Notes: a model not told the origin generated them from the sequence alone. A stretch of 64,000 nucleotides of DNA from DATFDN01 sp963818885 (GCA_963818885.1 CAWFTP010000001.1:124001-188000), one strand, 5' to 3'. Positions 10,318 through 19,756 are shown, numbered from the stretch's first letter. Translations and numbers: made by a program.

Positions 10318-11943
10318 GCCAGCTTCTTCGCATCCTCGGCTTGTGGCGGGGGCCGTCAGCTTGGCTGCTGATGGGCCTTGTGCTCGGGCTCGCCTCGCTT
10401 GCCGCGGCGGTCGGGCTGATGAGTATGGCAGGCGCCGTCGTCGGAACGGCGCTGACGGCGGGCGTGCTGATAGCGCCGATCGCCTTGCGAGGCCTGGGCG
10501 TCGCACGGGTGATGCTGCGCTACATCGAGCGGCTGGCCACCCATGCAGCGACGTTTCGTGCCCTCACCGATCTGCGGGTTTGGTTCTTCCGGGGGATCGC
10601 ACGCGGTTCGGCGAGCGGGCTTGGCTTCCGCCGGGCGGGCGACGTGCTGGCGCGCCTCGTTGGCGATGTCGAAGCGCTGGACGGGCTCTATCTGCGCATC
10701 CTCGTGCCGCTCGCGGGAGCGCTCCTGCTGCTCCCGGCCGTCGTCGTGCTGCTCGCGCGGCACAGCGCACCACTCGCCGCGGTCGTCGGCGTGCTGTTCG
10801 TCCTCGCTGCCTTCGGTACTGCCTGCCATCGCGGCGCGGCTGACCGCCGACGCGGGCGTCCGGTTGGCAGAAACGGCGAGCGGCCTGCGCGTCGCCGCGC
10901 TCGACGCACTGAGCGGTCTGCGGGAGGTGCGTGCGTTCGGGGCGGAGGGGCGGATGCTGGCCGCCGTCCAGTCGCGGGAGGCAGCGCTGTTTGCGGCCCA
11001 GCGAGAGGTCGCCGCACGCACCGCGCTTGCCGGGGCCGGAGCGCTCTTGTGCGCGCAAGCGGCGATTCTCGCGGTGCTGGTCTCCGCCGCCGCCGTTCCC
11101 GCGGGTGTCATCGCCGCCGTGTTCCTCCTCGTGGCCGCGTTCGAGGCGGTCGGGGGGCTGGCCCGCGCGGGCGCGCTCGCAGGGTACGCGATGGCTGCGG
11201 CGCGGCGCGTGCTGGAGGCGGCCGAAGCCCCCGCCGCGGTCCCCGACCCGCGCGCGCCCGCCCCGGCTCCGTCTGGGAGCGCGCTTCGCTTCGAGGGCAT
11301 CCGCTTCCGCTGGCGCTCCGGCCATCCGCTGGTTTTCGACGCACTGAGCCTCGCGATGCCGCCCGGCGGCCGAGTTGCCGTCCTGGGACCCTCTGGCGCC
11401 GGCAAGTCAACTCTCGCCGCGCTCGCGCTGAAGCTCGCGGCACCCGAGGCGGGGCGAGTAACGCTCGGCGGCGTGGACATCGCGACTTTGGCCGCGGCCG
11501 AGGTGCGGGCGCGCATCGGTTGGCTGGGGCAGGCGACGCACCTCTTCAACGACACGATTCGCGCAAACCTGCTGCTCGCCTGCCCCGACGCGGAGGAAGC
11601 GGCGCTATGGGCCGCACTCGAGGCCGCCCGGATCGCCGAGACGGTGCGCGCGCTTCCGGATGGGCTCGACACCTGGGTCGGCGAGGGCGGCGCCGGCTTT
11701 TCGGGCGGCCAGGGGCGGCGGCTCGCTCTGGCCCGCTGCCTTCTTTCGCCCGCGCCTCTGCTGATCCTGGACGAGCCCTGCGCCGGGCTCGACGCGCAGA
11801 CCGAGCGGGCGTTCCTGGGCACGCTGAACGAAGCGACGCAGGGGCGAGGCGTGCTGCTGATCGCACACCGCTTGACGGGCCTGGAGCGGCTGGACCGGAT
11901 TTATCGGCTCTCGGCCGGCCACGCCGTCGCGGCCGCGGCGTAG
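10314..11943 (+). CDS. cydC: Thiol/glutathione ABC exporter subunit CydC (frame break near 10817)
   Basis: Partner of CydD. The N-terminal part (MSQLLRILGLWRGPSAWLLM to VLFVLAAFG) reads in one frame from GTG 10314. From LPAIAARLTADAGVRLAE the membrane and ATPase domains continue in the next frame. The switch is at about 10814-10819, in CTTCGGTACTGCC, and needs one base removed. The ATPase has GPSGAGKST, FSGGQGRR and LLILDEPCAG. The whole length (about 540 residues) and domain order match CydC, so a sequence error is likelier than a true mutation. Confidence 0.82.
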
Positions 11944-11950
11944 GCGAACC

Positions 11951-13081
11951 TCAGCGCGCCAGAGGCCCGAGCGCTGCCGCGATGCCGTGCTCGCCCGGCA
12001 GCGAGCCGAGCGAAAACAGCTGCGTGACATGCCCCATCTTGCGGCGCGGCCGAGCCTCGCGCTTGCCGTAGAGGTGGGGGATGAGGCCTGGGGTCGCGAG
12101 GACCGCCGGCCACAGCGCCAGATCCTCGGGACCCACGAGATTGCGCATCACCGCGTCGGCGTGACGGGTCGCGGCCGGCAGCGGCAGGCCCGCGATGGCA
12201 CGCATATGCATCTCGAACTGGCTCGCCGGACACGCATCGATCGTCCAATGACCGGAATTGTGGGGACGAGGAGCGATCTCGTTCACCAGGACCTTGCCCC
12301 GCGCGTCCACGAACATCTCCACCGCCAGCAACCCGACCAGATCGAGCCCGACCGCGATGCGCCGCGCCAGGTCTTGCGTGCGCGCGGCGATGTCGGTGGG
12401 AATACGGGCCGGGGCGAAGGTCAGGTCTAGGATGTGATCGCGATGGCGATTCTCCACCGTGTCGAACGTCGACACCGCACCATCGGCACCACGTGCGACG
12501 ATCACGCTGACCTCCATCGCGAAATCAACAAAACCTTCCAGGATCAACGGCTTGGGGGACAATGCCGCGAAGGCGCGCGGGACGTCGGCGCGGTTGGTGA
12601 GGCACATCTGGCCCTTGCCGTCATAGCCATAGCGGGTGGTCTTCAGGATCGCTGGCAGGCCGATCCGGGCGACCGCATCCTCCAACTCCTGAACGCTCGA
12701 CACGCGCGCCCAATGGGTCGTCGGCACGCCGGACGCGTTGAGGAACCCTTTCTCCAACACCCTGTCCTGGCTGATCCGCAGCACCGCGGGGGACGGGCGC
12801 ACCGGCCGGATCGAGGCCAGCAGATCGAGCCCCTCCGCGCTCACATTCTCGAACTCGAAGCTGACGACGTCGACCGCCTCGGCGAATTCCCGCAGGCTCT
12901 TCGGATCCGTGTAATCGCTGATCGTGCTGGCGGCCGCGACCTGGGTTGCCGGGCTGCCCGGCTCACGCGTCAAGATATGGCAGCGATAGCCGAGCCGGGC
13001 GGCGGCGAGGGCAGACATGCGACCGAGCTGCCCACCGCCGACCAGGCCGATGACGGAATTCGGCGCCAGCGGAAAGCTCAT
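11951..13081 (-). CDS. purK: N5-carboxyaminoimidazole ribonucleotide synthase PurK
   Basis: ATP-grasp enzyme that carboxylates AIR to N5-CAIR with ATP and bicarbonate in purine synthesis. It has 376 residues, close to the family norm. Clear motifs are the N-terminal VGGGQLGRM, the ATP-binding KTTRYGYDGKGQ (about residues 150-161), and the EIAPRPHNSGHWTIDAC block characteristic of PurK. Its start overlaps the purE stop (ATGA), so the pair is co-translated in the order DUF465-purE-purK. The end lies seven bases from the convergent cydC stop. Confidence 0.95.
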   Translation of the reverse strand: MSFPLAPNSVIGLVGGGQLGRMSALAAARLGYRCHILTREPGSPATQVAAASTISDYTDPKSLREFAEAVDVVSFEFENVSAEGLDLLASIRPVRPSPAVLRISQDRVLEKGFLNASGVPTTHWARVSSVQELEDAVARIGLPAILKTTRYGYDGKGQMCLTNRADVPRAFAALSPKPLILEGFVDFAMEVSVIVARGADGAVSTFDTVENRHRDHILDLTFAPARIPTDIAARTQDLARRIAVGLDLVGLLAVEMFVDARGKVLVNEIAPRPHNSGHWTIDACPASQFEMHMRAIAGLPLPAATRHADAVMRNLVGPEDLALWPAVLATPGLIPHLYGKREARPRRKMGHVTQLFSLGSLPGEHGIAAALGPLAR

Positions 13082-13575
13082 GAAGGGTCGAATGGCACGT
13101 CAGCGACCGCCTCGGTCTGCGCCGCGCGCCAAGCATCCAGGCGCGCGGCGAGCGCTGGATCGGCCAACGCCAGGATCGCGGCCGCAAGCAAGGCGGCATT
13201 GATCGCGCCGGCGCGCCCGATTGCGAGCGTGCCGACCGGTATCCCGCCTGGCATCTGGACGATGGACAGGAGGCTGTCCACGCCCTTCAGCGTATGGCCC
13301 TCGACCGGCACGCCCAGCACCGGCAGGGACGTCCACGCGGCGCACATGCCCGGCAGATGCGCCGCTCCACCCGCGCCTGCCACGATCACCCGCAAGCCGC
13401 GATCGCGGGCGCTGCTGGCGTAGCTACGCAGGCGATCCGGGGTTCGGTGGGCGGAGACGACCCGCGTCTCGTGGGGGATATCGAGCTGGGCGAGGGTATC
13501 CGCCGTGTGGCCCAACGTCGCCCAGTCCGAGCGGCTGCCCATGATGACGCCGACTAGCGGCGGAGAGGCGCTCAT
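13078..13575 (-). CDS. purE: N5-carboxyaminoimidazole ribonucleotide mutase PurE
   Basis: Class I PurE, which converts N5-CAIR to CAIR. ATG 13575 gives 165 residues with the catalytic SRSDW motif (GVIMGSRSDWATL), the SAHRTP motif and AGAGGAAHLPGM, and GVPV before the C-terminal helix, all diagnostic. An upstream in-frame ATG (13611) would add 12 unrelated residues and run into the preceding gene, so 13575 is preferred. It overlaps the DUF465 gene by ATGA upstream and purK by ATGA downstream. Confidence 0.95.
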   Translation of the reverse strand: MSASPPLVGVIMGSRSDWATLGHTADTLAQLDIPHETRVVSAHRTPDRLRSYASSARDRGLRVIVAGAGGAAHLPGMCAAWTSLPVLGVPVEGHTLKGVDSLLSIVQMPGGIPVGTLAIGRAGAINAALLAAAILALADPALAARLDAWRAAQTEAVADVPFDPS

Positions 13576-13775
13576 GCGATATCGTCTGGAATCAGGCGGT
13601 TCTCCAGCCAAGCGATCTCGTCCTTCAGCATCAGCTTGCGCTTCTTGAGGCGTTGGATCTGAATCTGGTCGACGGCGCCCTGCTCCGCAAGGCGGGCGAT
13701 CACGGTGTCGAGATCGCGATGCTCGCTGCGAAGCTCATGTACCCGCCGAAGCAACGAATCTCGATCCGTCAGCAT
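13572..13775 (-). CDS. DUF465 (YdcH-like) small coiled-coil protein
   Basis: A 67-residue protein from ATG 13775 with the DUF465 pattern: L..RV.EL..EHR.LD..I..L, then Q.QRLKKRKLMLKDEIAWLEN. It is predicted to be two helices forming a coiled coil. Function is unknown in the family. It is the first gene of the purE-purK unit (ATGA overlap with purE). It is divergent from a second DUF465 gene 132 bases away, an inverted paralogue pair. Confidence 0.82.
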   Translation of the reverse strand: MLTDRDSLLRRVHELRSEHRDLDTVIARLAEQGAVDQIQIQRLKKRKLMLKDEIAWLENRLIPDDIA

Positions 13776-13907
13776 GATGTAACCATCGCGCAACCAGGGA
13801 CGAGCCGCCCACGGATTCTTTCCTCGCACGCTACCCGCGGGTTGTGATTTGATCGGCCCGGCCACATGTCAGGCCAGCGGCATAGAGCCCCAGCCGAAGG
13901 AGGGTAC

Positions 13908-14087
13908 ATGAGCCTGCAAGTCCACCTCGAATCCCTGAGGGAGCGCCATGCGGCGCTGGAGGACCGGATCAGCGATGAGGACCGCCGCCCCAGGCCCGAT
14001 AGCGACGTCTTGACCAGGCTCAAGATCGAAAAGTTGCACATCAAGGAGGAGATCGAGCGCCTCCAATCGGCTGGGGAGACCGTCTAG
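13908..14087 (+). CDS. DUF465 (YdcH-like) small coiled-coil protein, second paralogue
   Basis: A 59-residue protein from ATG 13908, preceded by a very strong ribosome site (GAAGGAGGG). The sequence (SLQVHLESLRERHAALEDRI, then LKIEKLHIKEEIERL) is the same helical hairpin family as the gene divergent from it, but has diverged strongly. Its stop overlaps by four bases the stop region of the convergent trcR (14084). Function unknown. Confidence 0.8.
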   Translation: MSLQVHLESLRERHAALEDRISDEDRRPRPDSDVLTRLKIEKLHIKEEIERLQSAGETV

Positions 14088-14662
14088 GCCGCTTCGTCGG
14101 CTTCCGGCGGCGGAGGCTGCGGCACCGCGTGCCCCTCCCGCTCCAACCGATCGTTCGCTGCGGCTACCGCCGCGTTCAGGTCGGTCTGGCTACACAGGCC
14201 CAGGATCACGGGGTCGCGGGGTTTGATGTTTGCGCTGTTCCAGTGTGATTTTTCCCGAATCTTCTGAATCGTCTCTTTCGTCGTTCCCAGCAACTTACCG
14301 ACCTGCGCCTCGGTGAGTTGCGGGAAGTTCCGTAGCAGGAAAGCGATCGCATCAGGCCGGTCGTTGCGCTTCGCTACCGGCGTATAGCGTCCACCACGGG
14401 TCCGCTTCGGCTGCGGCAGGGTGCTGGGTAGGACCTTCAGCCGCGCCTCCGGATCTGCCTCGCACCGCCTAATCTCCGCTGGGTCCAACTGGGCGTTGGC
14501 GACGGGGTCGTACCCCACGATCCCCTGCGCGACCTCGCCGTCCGCGATGGCCTGCACCTCAAGCGGGTGCATGCCGCAGAACTCCGCGATCTGCGTGAAC
14601 GTGAGCGCCGTCTTGTCGATCAGCCACACCGCCGTGGCTTTCGGCATCAATGGCAGAGTCAT
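14084..14662 (-). CDS. trcR: Cell cycle transcriptional regulator TrcR (DUF1013)
   Basis: A 192-residue alphaproteobacterial regulator. The family opening (LPLMPKATAVWLIDKTALTF), the FCG(M)HPLEVQAIADGEVA segment and the RPDAIAFLLRNFP - LTEAQVGKLLGTTKETI helix-turn-helix are all present. The only characterised member, in Sinorhizobium/Brucella, acts in cell-cycle transcription; transfer of that role is by homology. The C-terminal tail is proline-rich and acidic. The gene stands alone, with about 150 bases upstream for its promoter. Confidence 0.88.
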   Translation of the reverse strand: MTLPLMPKATAVWLIDKTALTFTQIAEFCGMHPLEVQAIADGEVAQGIVGYDPVANAQLDPAEIRRCEADPEARLKVLPSTLPQPKRTRGGRYTPVAKRNDRPDAIAFLLRNFPQLTEAQVGKLLGTTKETIQKIREKSHWNSANIKPRDPVILGLCSQTDLNAAVAAANDRLEREGHAVPQPPPPEADEAA

Positions 14663-14814
14663 GCTATTTCACCTTCAAGCCCGCATCGGCAGCCGTTCGA
14701 TCCGGAGCGCCTGGCGCGAGGAAGGATGAACGCGCTGTGGCAGCGGGCAGGCAGGGGATATGACGGTCGGCCGCTTGCAGGTCAAGGCCGGACTGGCAAC
14801 GATCGGAGGGTAAA

Positions 14815-15006
14815 ATGCTTGAGGATGAGGCCGCTGAGCCACGCCGGCCGGCCCGGCTGGAGAAGCTGGTGCTCGATCCGCTGAGCGTGGACGAGCTCCA
14901 CGCCTATATCGGGGAGCTCCAAGCGGAGATCAGCCGCGTCGAAGCCGATATCGCCCGCAAGCAGAGTCATCGCAATGCCGCCGATGCGTTCTTTCGGCGC
15001 CCCTAA
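14815..15006 (+). CDS. DUF1192 small protein
   Basis: A 63-residue protein of the alphaproteobacterial DUF1192 family: the core LDPLSVDELHAYIGELQAEI is followed by an E(A)DI..K..H..AAD.FF ending typical of the family. A GGAGGG ribosome site precedes the ATG. It is predicted to be a short helical, possibly coiled-coil, cytoplasmic protein. Function unknown. Confidence 0.82.
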   Translation: MLEDEAAEPRRPARLEKLVLDPLSVDELHAYIGELQAEISRVEADIARKQSHRNAADAFFRRP

Positions 15007-15130
15007 TCGCGCATGAACAATAGGAACTCTCGCGTCCTTATGAGGATTTGGAAACAAACGGCCGCCCAGCATCGAGCTTTGACGCGCTAGGCCGCGGAAG
15101 CGGCTCTGCTTGCGAACAAGGAGAAAGGCA

Positions 15131-15832
15131 ATGGCTGACGTTGCGGAGTTCAGGGATTTCCAGCTGGTGGAGACCCACCAATCGTGGACTCCCGGGGGTC
15201 CGGTCGCCTCACGGCTCCCCGACCCGGAGATCGATGTCCTCGAAGGGCGCGCGGCGGCGACAATGGGGGAGCCAAGCACGCTCGGCCTGTTCGGCCTCGC
15301 GACTGGCACCTGGCTGGCAGGCGTTGTCTTCGGCGGATTTGTCACAGCCGCCGCCGAGCCGGCACTTGGCGTCCTCCTGGTACTGTTTGCGGGAATCGCC
15401 CAATTCATTGCCGGCTTGTACGCATTCCGCCGTATGAATACGCTAACAGCAAGCATGTTCTGCTGCTTCGGCGCTCTTTATGTCGTCGCAGGGCTAATGC
15501 TGCTTGCGGCGGCCGGCGGAGTCACTCCCAGAGTGCCGGCTAGCTCGGATATGCTTGCCCTGCTGTTCATCTCGTTCGGCTTTATCTCGCTCGCCTTCCT
15601 GGCGGCGTCGGTGAGCCGGAACGGGGTGCTGATGGGGATCATGCTGTTCCTCGCGGCGGGCTACACGCTCACGGGCATCAGCCTGTTGACGACGGGTGCC
15701 GGCGGCGGCGTGGCGACGGCGGCCGGGATCGTGCTCTTCATCTCCGCCTTCCTTGCTTACTATCTCGGCATGGCGCTGGTGGTGAACAGCTCCTGGAAGC
15801 GGACGATCCTGCCGGTCATCGGCGAGGCATAA
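15131..15832 (+). CDS. GPR1/FUN34/SatP family acetate/succinate transporter
   Basis: A 233-residue membrane protein with six hydrophobic segments from about residue 50. The family signature around the first segment is present in variant form (STLGLFGLATGTWLAGV, compared with NPAPLGL.gf in SatP). The fourth to sixth segments are typical. It is likely an acetate or small monocarboxylate channel/transporter in the inner membrane. The N-terminal 45 residues are soluble. ATG 15131 follows AAGGAGAAAGGCA; an in-frame TTG at 15110 is less likely. It stands alone between DUF1192 and cobT (convergent). Confidence 0.78.
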   Translation: MADVAEFRDFQLVETHQSWTPGGPVASRLPDPEIDVLEGRAAATMGEPSTLGLFGLATGTWLAGVVFGGFVTAAAEPALGVLLVLFAGIAQFIAGLYAFRRMNTLTASMFCCFGALYVVAGLMLLAAAGGVTPRVPASSDMLALLFISFGFISLAFLAASVSRNGVLMGIMLFLAAGYTLTGISLLTTGAGGGVATAAGIVLFISAFLAYYLGMALVVNSSWKRTILPVIGEA

Positions 15833-15839
15833 GAAGCAC

Positions 15840-17714
15840 TCAGGCGACGAGGGGCGCGCGCTCCATCGCGGCGCGCGCCCACGCCTCGCCCGCATCCTCG
15901 TCGAACAATTCGGTCAGCTTCTTCATCATGGTCCCGCCGAGTTCCTCGGCGTCGACGATGGTAACGGCGCGGCGATAGTAGCGGGTGACGTCATGGCCGA
16001 TGCCGATCGCGATCAGCTCCACTTGGTCCCGCGATTCGACCTCCCGGATCACCTCGCGCAGGTGCTTTTCCAGGTAGTTCCCGGGGTTCACCGATAGGGT
16101 GGAGTCGTCGACCGGGGCACCGTCGCTGATCACCATCAGGATGCGCCGGTGTTCCGGGCGGCCGAACAGGCGGCGGTAGGCGAAGAGCAGCGCCTCGCCG
16201 TCGATGTTCTCCTTCAGCAGCCCTTCGCGCAGCATCAGGCCGAGATTCTTGCGCGCCCGCCGCCACGGCGCATCCGCCGACTTGTAGATGATGTGGCGCA
16301 GGTCATTCAGCCGGCCCGGATTACGCGGCTTGCCGTCCTGCACCCATTTCTCCCGGCTCTGGCCGCCTTTCCAGGCCCGCGTGGTGAAGCCCAGCACTTC
16401 CACCTTGACGGCGCAGCGTTCCAGCGTGCGGGCCAGGATGTCGGCGCACATCGCTGCGACCGTGATCGGCCGCCCCCGCATCGACCCCGAATTGTCGATC
16501 AGCAGCGTGACCACCGTATCGCGGAACGCCGTCTCCAGCTCGCGCTTGTAGGAGAGAGCGTGCATCGGGTTTGCGACCACCCGCGAGAGGCGGCCGGCGT
16601 CGAGCAACCCCTCCTCCAGGTCGAACTCCCAAGACCGCTGCTGCTGAGCCATCAGGCGGCGTTGCAGCCGGTTGGCAAGCTTGGAGATGACGCCCTGCAG
16701 ATGCTGGAGCTGCTGGTCGAGCTGCTGGCGCAGGCGGGTCAGCTCCTCGGGATCGCAGAGATCCTCGGCGGCGATCTCTTCGTCGAAGATGCGGGTATAG
16801 GCGCGATAGATTGCGTCGTGATCGGGATTAGGGCGCTCGCGCCGCGGCTGCGGACCGCCCGGGCGGTCGTCGCCTTCGGCAATCGCCGCTTCCTCCTCGC
16901 TTTCGTCGCCCTCGTCATCGGCGGCTTCGCCCTGCATCTCCTCGGGCTGGGCGCCAGCCATGCTCTCAGCATCCGATTCTGATTGTCCCTCGCCCTCTTG
17001 GTTGTCCTGCTGGCTGGACTGCTCGCCGCCCTCCTCGCCCTCTTCGTTTTGGTCCTCTGGGTCTGTATCGGCCTCCGCCTCGGCGAGCTGGAGCGCCGCC
17101 AACAGCTTGCGGGCGGCGCGGGTGAAGGCGCGCTGGTCCGTCCGGGTGCGGCCAAGTTCGGACAGGGCTTCCTCAGCGCCTTCACCGAGCGTGCCGCGCC
17201 AGAGGTCGAGCACCTGGCGGGCGGGCTCCGGCGCCGGTTCGCCCGACATGCGCTCGCGCGCGAGCAGCGCTAGCGCGGCGGCAATCGGCAGCTGGTCGCG
17301 CCGCGTCATCCGGTCGTAGCCTTCCGCCTCGCACTCCTCGGTCAGCTTGGAGCGAAGGTTAGCGGCAACGCCGGCCATGTGCTGCGCGCCGACGACCTCC
17401 ACCCGCACCTGCTCGAGCGCATCGTAGGCGTCCTTCGCCTCCCGCCGCGCCGGCATTTTCGCGTTGTGCACGGCGTCGTCGTGATGGCGCAGGCGCAACG
17501 CGATCGCGTCCGACGCGCCGCGAAGCTTGGCCATTTCGCTCGTGGGCAGGGCACGGGTCGGCAGCGGCAGACGTGCGCGCTTCCCTGAAACACCCGAGGG
17601 TCCCGGCTGGAAGTTCACCTGCACGTCGGGCTGCTCGGCGATCGCGCGCAAAACACCGACGGTCGCGCGTTTGAACTCCTCCGCGCGGGCGCTGTCCTTG
17701 GTGGTGCCGCTCAC
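15840..17714 (-). CDS. cobT: Aerobic cobaltochelatase subunit CobT
   Basis: Subunit of the ATP-dependent CobNST complex that inserts cobalt into hydrogenobyrinate diamide in aerobic cobalamin synthesis. It has 624 residues: an N-terminal chelatase domain, a long acidic low-complexity stretch (about residues 215-290), and a C-terminal VWA domain with the MIDAS motif DNSGSM (about residue 406). Start is GTG 17714, two bases after the cobS stop. CobN is not in the window. CobST-like pairs can also occur with other roles, but the closeness to classic CobT is high. Confidence 0.92.
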   Translation of the reverse strand: MSGTTKDSARAEEFKRATVGVLRAIAEQPDVQVNFQPGPSGVSGKRARLPLPTRALPTSEMAKLRGASDAIALRLRHHDDAVHNAKMPARREAKDAYDALEQVRVEVVGAQHMAGVAANLRSKLTEECEAEGYDRMTRRDQLPIAAALALLARERMSGEPAPEPARQVLDLWRGTLGEGAEEALSELGRTRTDQRAFTRAARKLLAALQLAEAEADTDPEDQNEEGEEGGEQSSQQDNQEGEGQSESDAESMAGAQPEEMQGEAADDEGDESEEEAAIAEGDDRPGGPQPRRERPNPDHDAIYRAYTRIFDEEIAAEDLCDPEELTRLRQQLDQQLQHLQGVISKLANRLQRRLMAQQQRSWEFDLEEGLLDAGRLSRVVANPMHALSYKRELETAFRDTVVTLLIDNSGSMRGRPITVAAMCADILARTLERCAVKVEVLGFTTRAWKGGQSREKWVQDGKPRNPGRLNDLRHIIYKSADAPWRRARKNLGLMLREGLLKENIDGEALLFAYRRLFGRPEHRRILMVISDGAPVDDSTLSVNPGNYLEKHLREVIREVESRDQVELIAIGIGHDVTRYYRRAVTIVDAEELGGTMMKKLTELFDEDAGEAWARAAMERAPLVA

Positions 17715-17715
17715 T

Positions 17716-18726
17716 TCAGCCCTGCCGGACGCCCATCAGCCCTGTCGGCAGCTCTTCGTTGAAACAGCGCTGGTAGTATTCGGCGACCGTCGCGCGCTCC
17801 GCCTCGTCGCACTTGTTCAGGAACGTCATCCGAAACGCGAAGCCGATATCGGAGAAGATGCGGGAATTCTCGGCCCAGGTGATGACGGTGCGCGGGGACA
17901 TGACGGTGGAGATGTCGCCGTTGATGAAGCCCGCGCGCGTCAGGTCGGCAAGCGCGACCATCGATTCCACCCGCTTCTTCATCCCGGGCTCCTTTCCCTC
18001 TTCCCCCATCTTGGCGAGAATGATTCCGGTCTCCAGCGCGTGCGGCAGGTAGTTGAGTGTCGCAACGATGTTCCAGCGGTCCATCTGGCCCTGATTGATC
18101 TGCTGGGTGCCGTGATAAAGGCCGGTCGTGTCGCCCAGGCCCACCGTGTTGGCCGTGGAGAACAGGCGGAACGACGGGTGCGGGCGGATCACCCGGTTCT
18201 GGTCGAGCAGGGTGAGCTTGCCCTCGACCTCCAGAACGCGCTGGATCACGAACATCACGTCCGGTCGTCCGGCGTCGTACTCGTCGAACACCAGCGTACA
18301 GGCGTGCTGCAGCGCCCAGGGCAGGATGCCCTCGCGGAACTCGGTCACCTGCTTGCCGTCGCGCAGGACGATCGCATCCTTGCCGATCAGATCGATGCGG
18401 CTGATATGGCTGTCCAGATTGACCCGGATGCAGGGCCAGTTCAGCCGCGCCGCCACCTGCTCGATATGCGTCGACTTGCCCGTGCCGTGATAGCCCTGGA
18501 TCATGACGCGGCGGTTGAAAGCGAAACCGGCGAGAATCGCGAGCGTGGTCTCGCGGTCGAACTTGTAGGCGGTGTCGACGTCGGGCACGTGCTCGGTGCG
18601 GATCGAGAAGGCGGGCACAACCATGTTGGTCTCGATCTCGAACGCCTCGCGTGCGGAGATCTCGGTATCGGGCAGGTCGATGGCCGACGTAGGACGGATG
18701 TCGGCGAGGGCGGCGACCTTGTTCAT
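17716..18726 (-). CDS. cobS: Aerobic cobaltochelatase subunit CobS
   Basis: MoxR-type AAA+ ATPase of 336 residues that forms the motor ring of cobaltochelatase with CobT. Motifs are Walker A GYHGTGKST (about residue 79), Walker B LVFDEYDAG and the CobS-specific N-terminal helix preceding VPDVD.aY.FD. The length matches Rhizobium/Brucella CobS. It is the first gene of the cobS-cobT unit, behind a short gap from the J-domain gene in the same direction. No cobalamin riboswitch-like structure is evident upstream. Confidence 0.94.
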   Translation of the reverse strand: MNKVAALADIRPTSAIDLPDTEISAREAFEIETNMVVPAFSIRTEHVPDVDTAYKFDRETTLAILAGFAFNRRVMIQGYHGTGKSTHIEQVAARLNWPCIRVNLDSHISRIDLIGKDAIVLRDGKQVTEFREGILPWALQHACTLVFDEYDAGRPDVMFVIQRVLEVEGKLTLLDQNRVIRPHPSFRLFSTANTVGLGDTTGLYHGTQQINQGQMDRWNIVATLNYLPHALETGIILAKMGEEGKEPGMKKRVESMVALADLTRAGFINGDISTVMSPRTVITWAENSRIFSDIGFAFRMTFLNKCDEAERATVAEYYQRCFNEELPTGLMGVRQG

Positions 18727-18781
18727 CAGCCAGCGTGTCCTTTTCGTTCGTGCGCGAGTTTAGGCCGCGCGACCGGCCTGT

Positions 18782-19378
18782 TCAACCGGCGGCGGCGAAG
18801 CCGGTTTCCTGTAAAAGCCGCGAGCGCAGCGCCGCATAGGCGAGGTTGATCAGCTTGAAACGCTCCTCCGCCGCGGGATCGCCGCGGTTGGCGTCCGGAT
18901 GGGTGGCCTTCGCGAGCTCCTTGTAGCGGGTCTTCAGCGTCTCCAACGTCACCGGCCAGGACAGGCCGAGCGTGGAAAGCGGCTCGCGCAACTCCGCCGG
19001 CGGATGCCGTCCCGCGTGCTGCTCGGCGGCTTTGCGGCGCAGTCGGCCGGCATCAAGGATGTGCAGCGGGTCGCTGAATGCCTCGCTCTCCGAGGTCGTC
19101 CGGCCCAGACGTCCGAGCGGCCAGCTTGGCCGCTGCCAAGCGGAATCGCGGCGCAGCTCCATCTCGATCTGCCCCGGCGTCATTCCCTTGTAGTAGTCCC
19201 AGGCAGCGTTGTAGGCGCGCACGTGCTCGAGGCAGAACCACCAATACTGCCGAAGGTCGGCGCGCGACTTCGGGGCGCGGTACTCGCCCATGGCGCCGCA
19301 TCCGGGCATGTCGCAGTGCCGGCCGGGCGCCGCCGGGTCGGGTGCGTAGGCCCGGGGTCGCGAATGGCGGCGGGGCAT
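18782..19378 (-). CDS. J-domain protein adjacent to cobS
   Basis: A 198-residue protein from ATG 19378. The N-terminal half has a small Cys/His cluster (CDMPGCG, then FCLEHVR), typical of the alphaproteobacterial DnaJ-like proteins encoded next to cobS. The C-terminal half is a J domain with the HPD motif (THPDANRGD) and the NLAYAAL ending. It would be a co-chaperone recruiting DnaK, with an unknown client. The cobST association suggests chelatase assembly, but this is inference. It is divergent from bolA, 69 bases away. Confidence 0.85.
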   Translation of the reverse strand: MPRRHSRPRAYAPDPAAPGRHCDMPGCGAMGEYRAPKSRADLRQYWWFCLEHVRAYNAAWDYYKGMTPGQIEMELRRDSAWQRPSWPLGRLGRTTSESEAFSDPLHILDAGRLRRKAAEQHAGRHPPAELREPLSTLGLSWPVTLETLKTRYKELAKATHPDANRGDPAAEERFKLINLAYAALRSRLLQETGFAAAG

Positions 19379-19447
19379 GATCGCGTCATATGGACGCCGG
19401 CCGCCGGGATTGGCAATGGGCTTGGCGCGTGCGCGATGCGGGGCGAT

Positions 19448-19756
19448 ATGGCTGGTATGCAAGTTCCTCGGGCAAGCCGGGCCGCCCGGCTGGAAGCGGT
19501 GCTGCGCGAGTTTTTCGCGCCGGCGTCGCTCAGGATCATCGACGATAGCGCGCGGCATGCAGGCCACGCTGGCGCCCGTCCGGAGGGTGAGACGCACTAC
19601 TCAGTCTTGGTCGTCGCGAAGGCGTTCCATGGGATGAACCGGGTTGCGCGCTCCCGGGCTGTGCATCAGGCGGTGGCCGCCGAGTTCGACACCGGCCTGC
19701 ATGCGCTGTCGCTCACGCTACGTACCCCGGAGGAGGTCGCCACCCAACCGGAGTAG
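19448..19756 (+). CDS. bolA: BolA family protein
   Basis: A 102-residue BolA protein (start ATG 19448; a second ATG at 19457 is also possible). The family hallmarks are the helix LREFFAP.SL.IIDDS, the H.GH.GA.PEGETHYSVLVV strand region, and the FHG.NRVARSRAVH motif with conserved histidines. BolA partners a monothiol glutaredoxin in Fe-S handling and redox regulation. The divergent arrangement with the J-domain gene is typical of alphaproteobacteria. Confidence 0.9.
   Translation: MAGMQVPRASRAARLEAVLREFFAPASLRIIDDSARHAGHAGARPEGETHYSVLVVAKAFHGMNRVARSRAVHQAVAAEFDTGLHALSLTLRTPEEVATQPE

Noticed and set aside
18727..18781. Cobalamin riboswitch ahead of cobS
   Set aside because: Only 55 bases separate cobS from the J-domain gene, too short for the element, and no B12-box-like sequence is visible.
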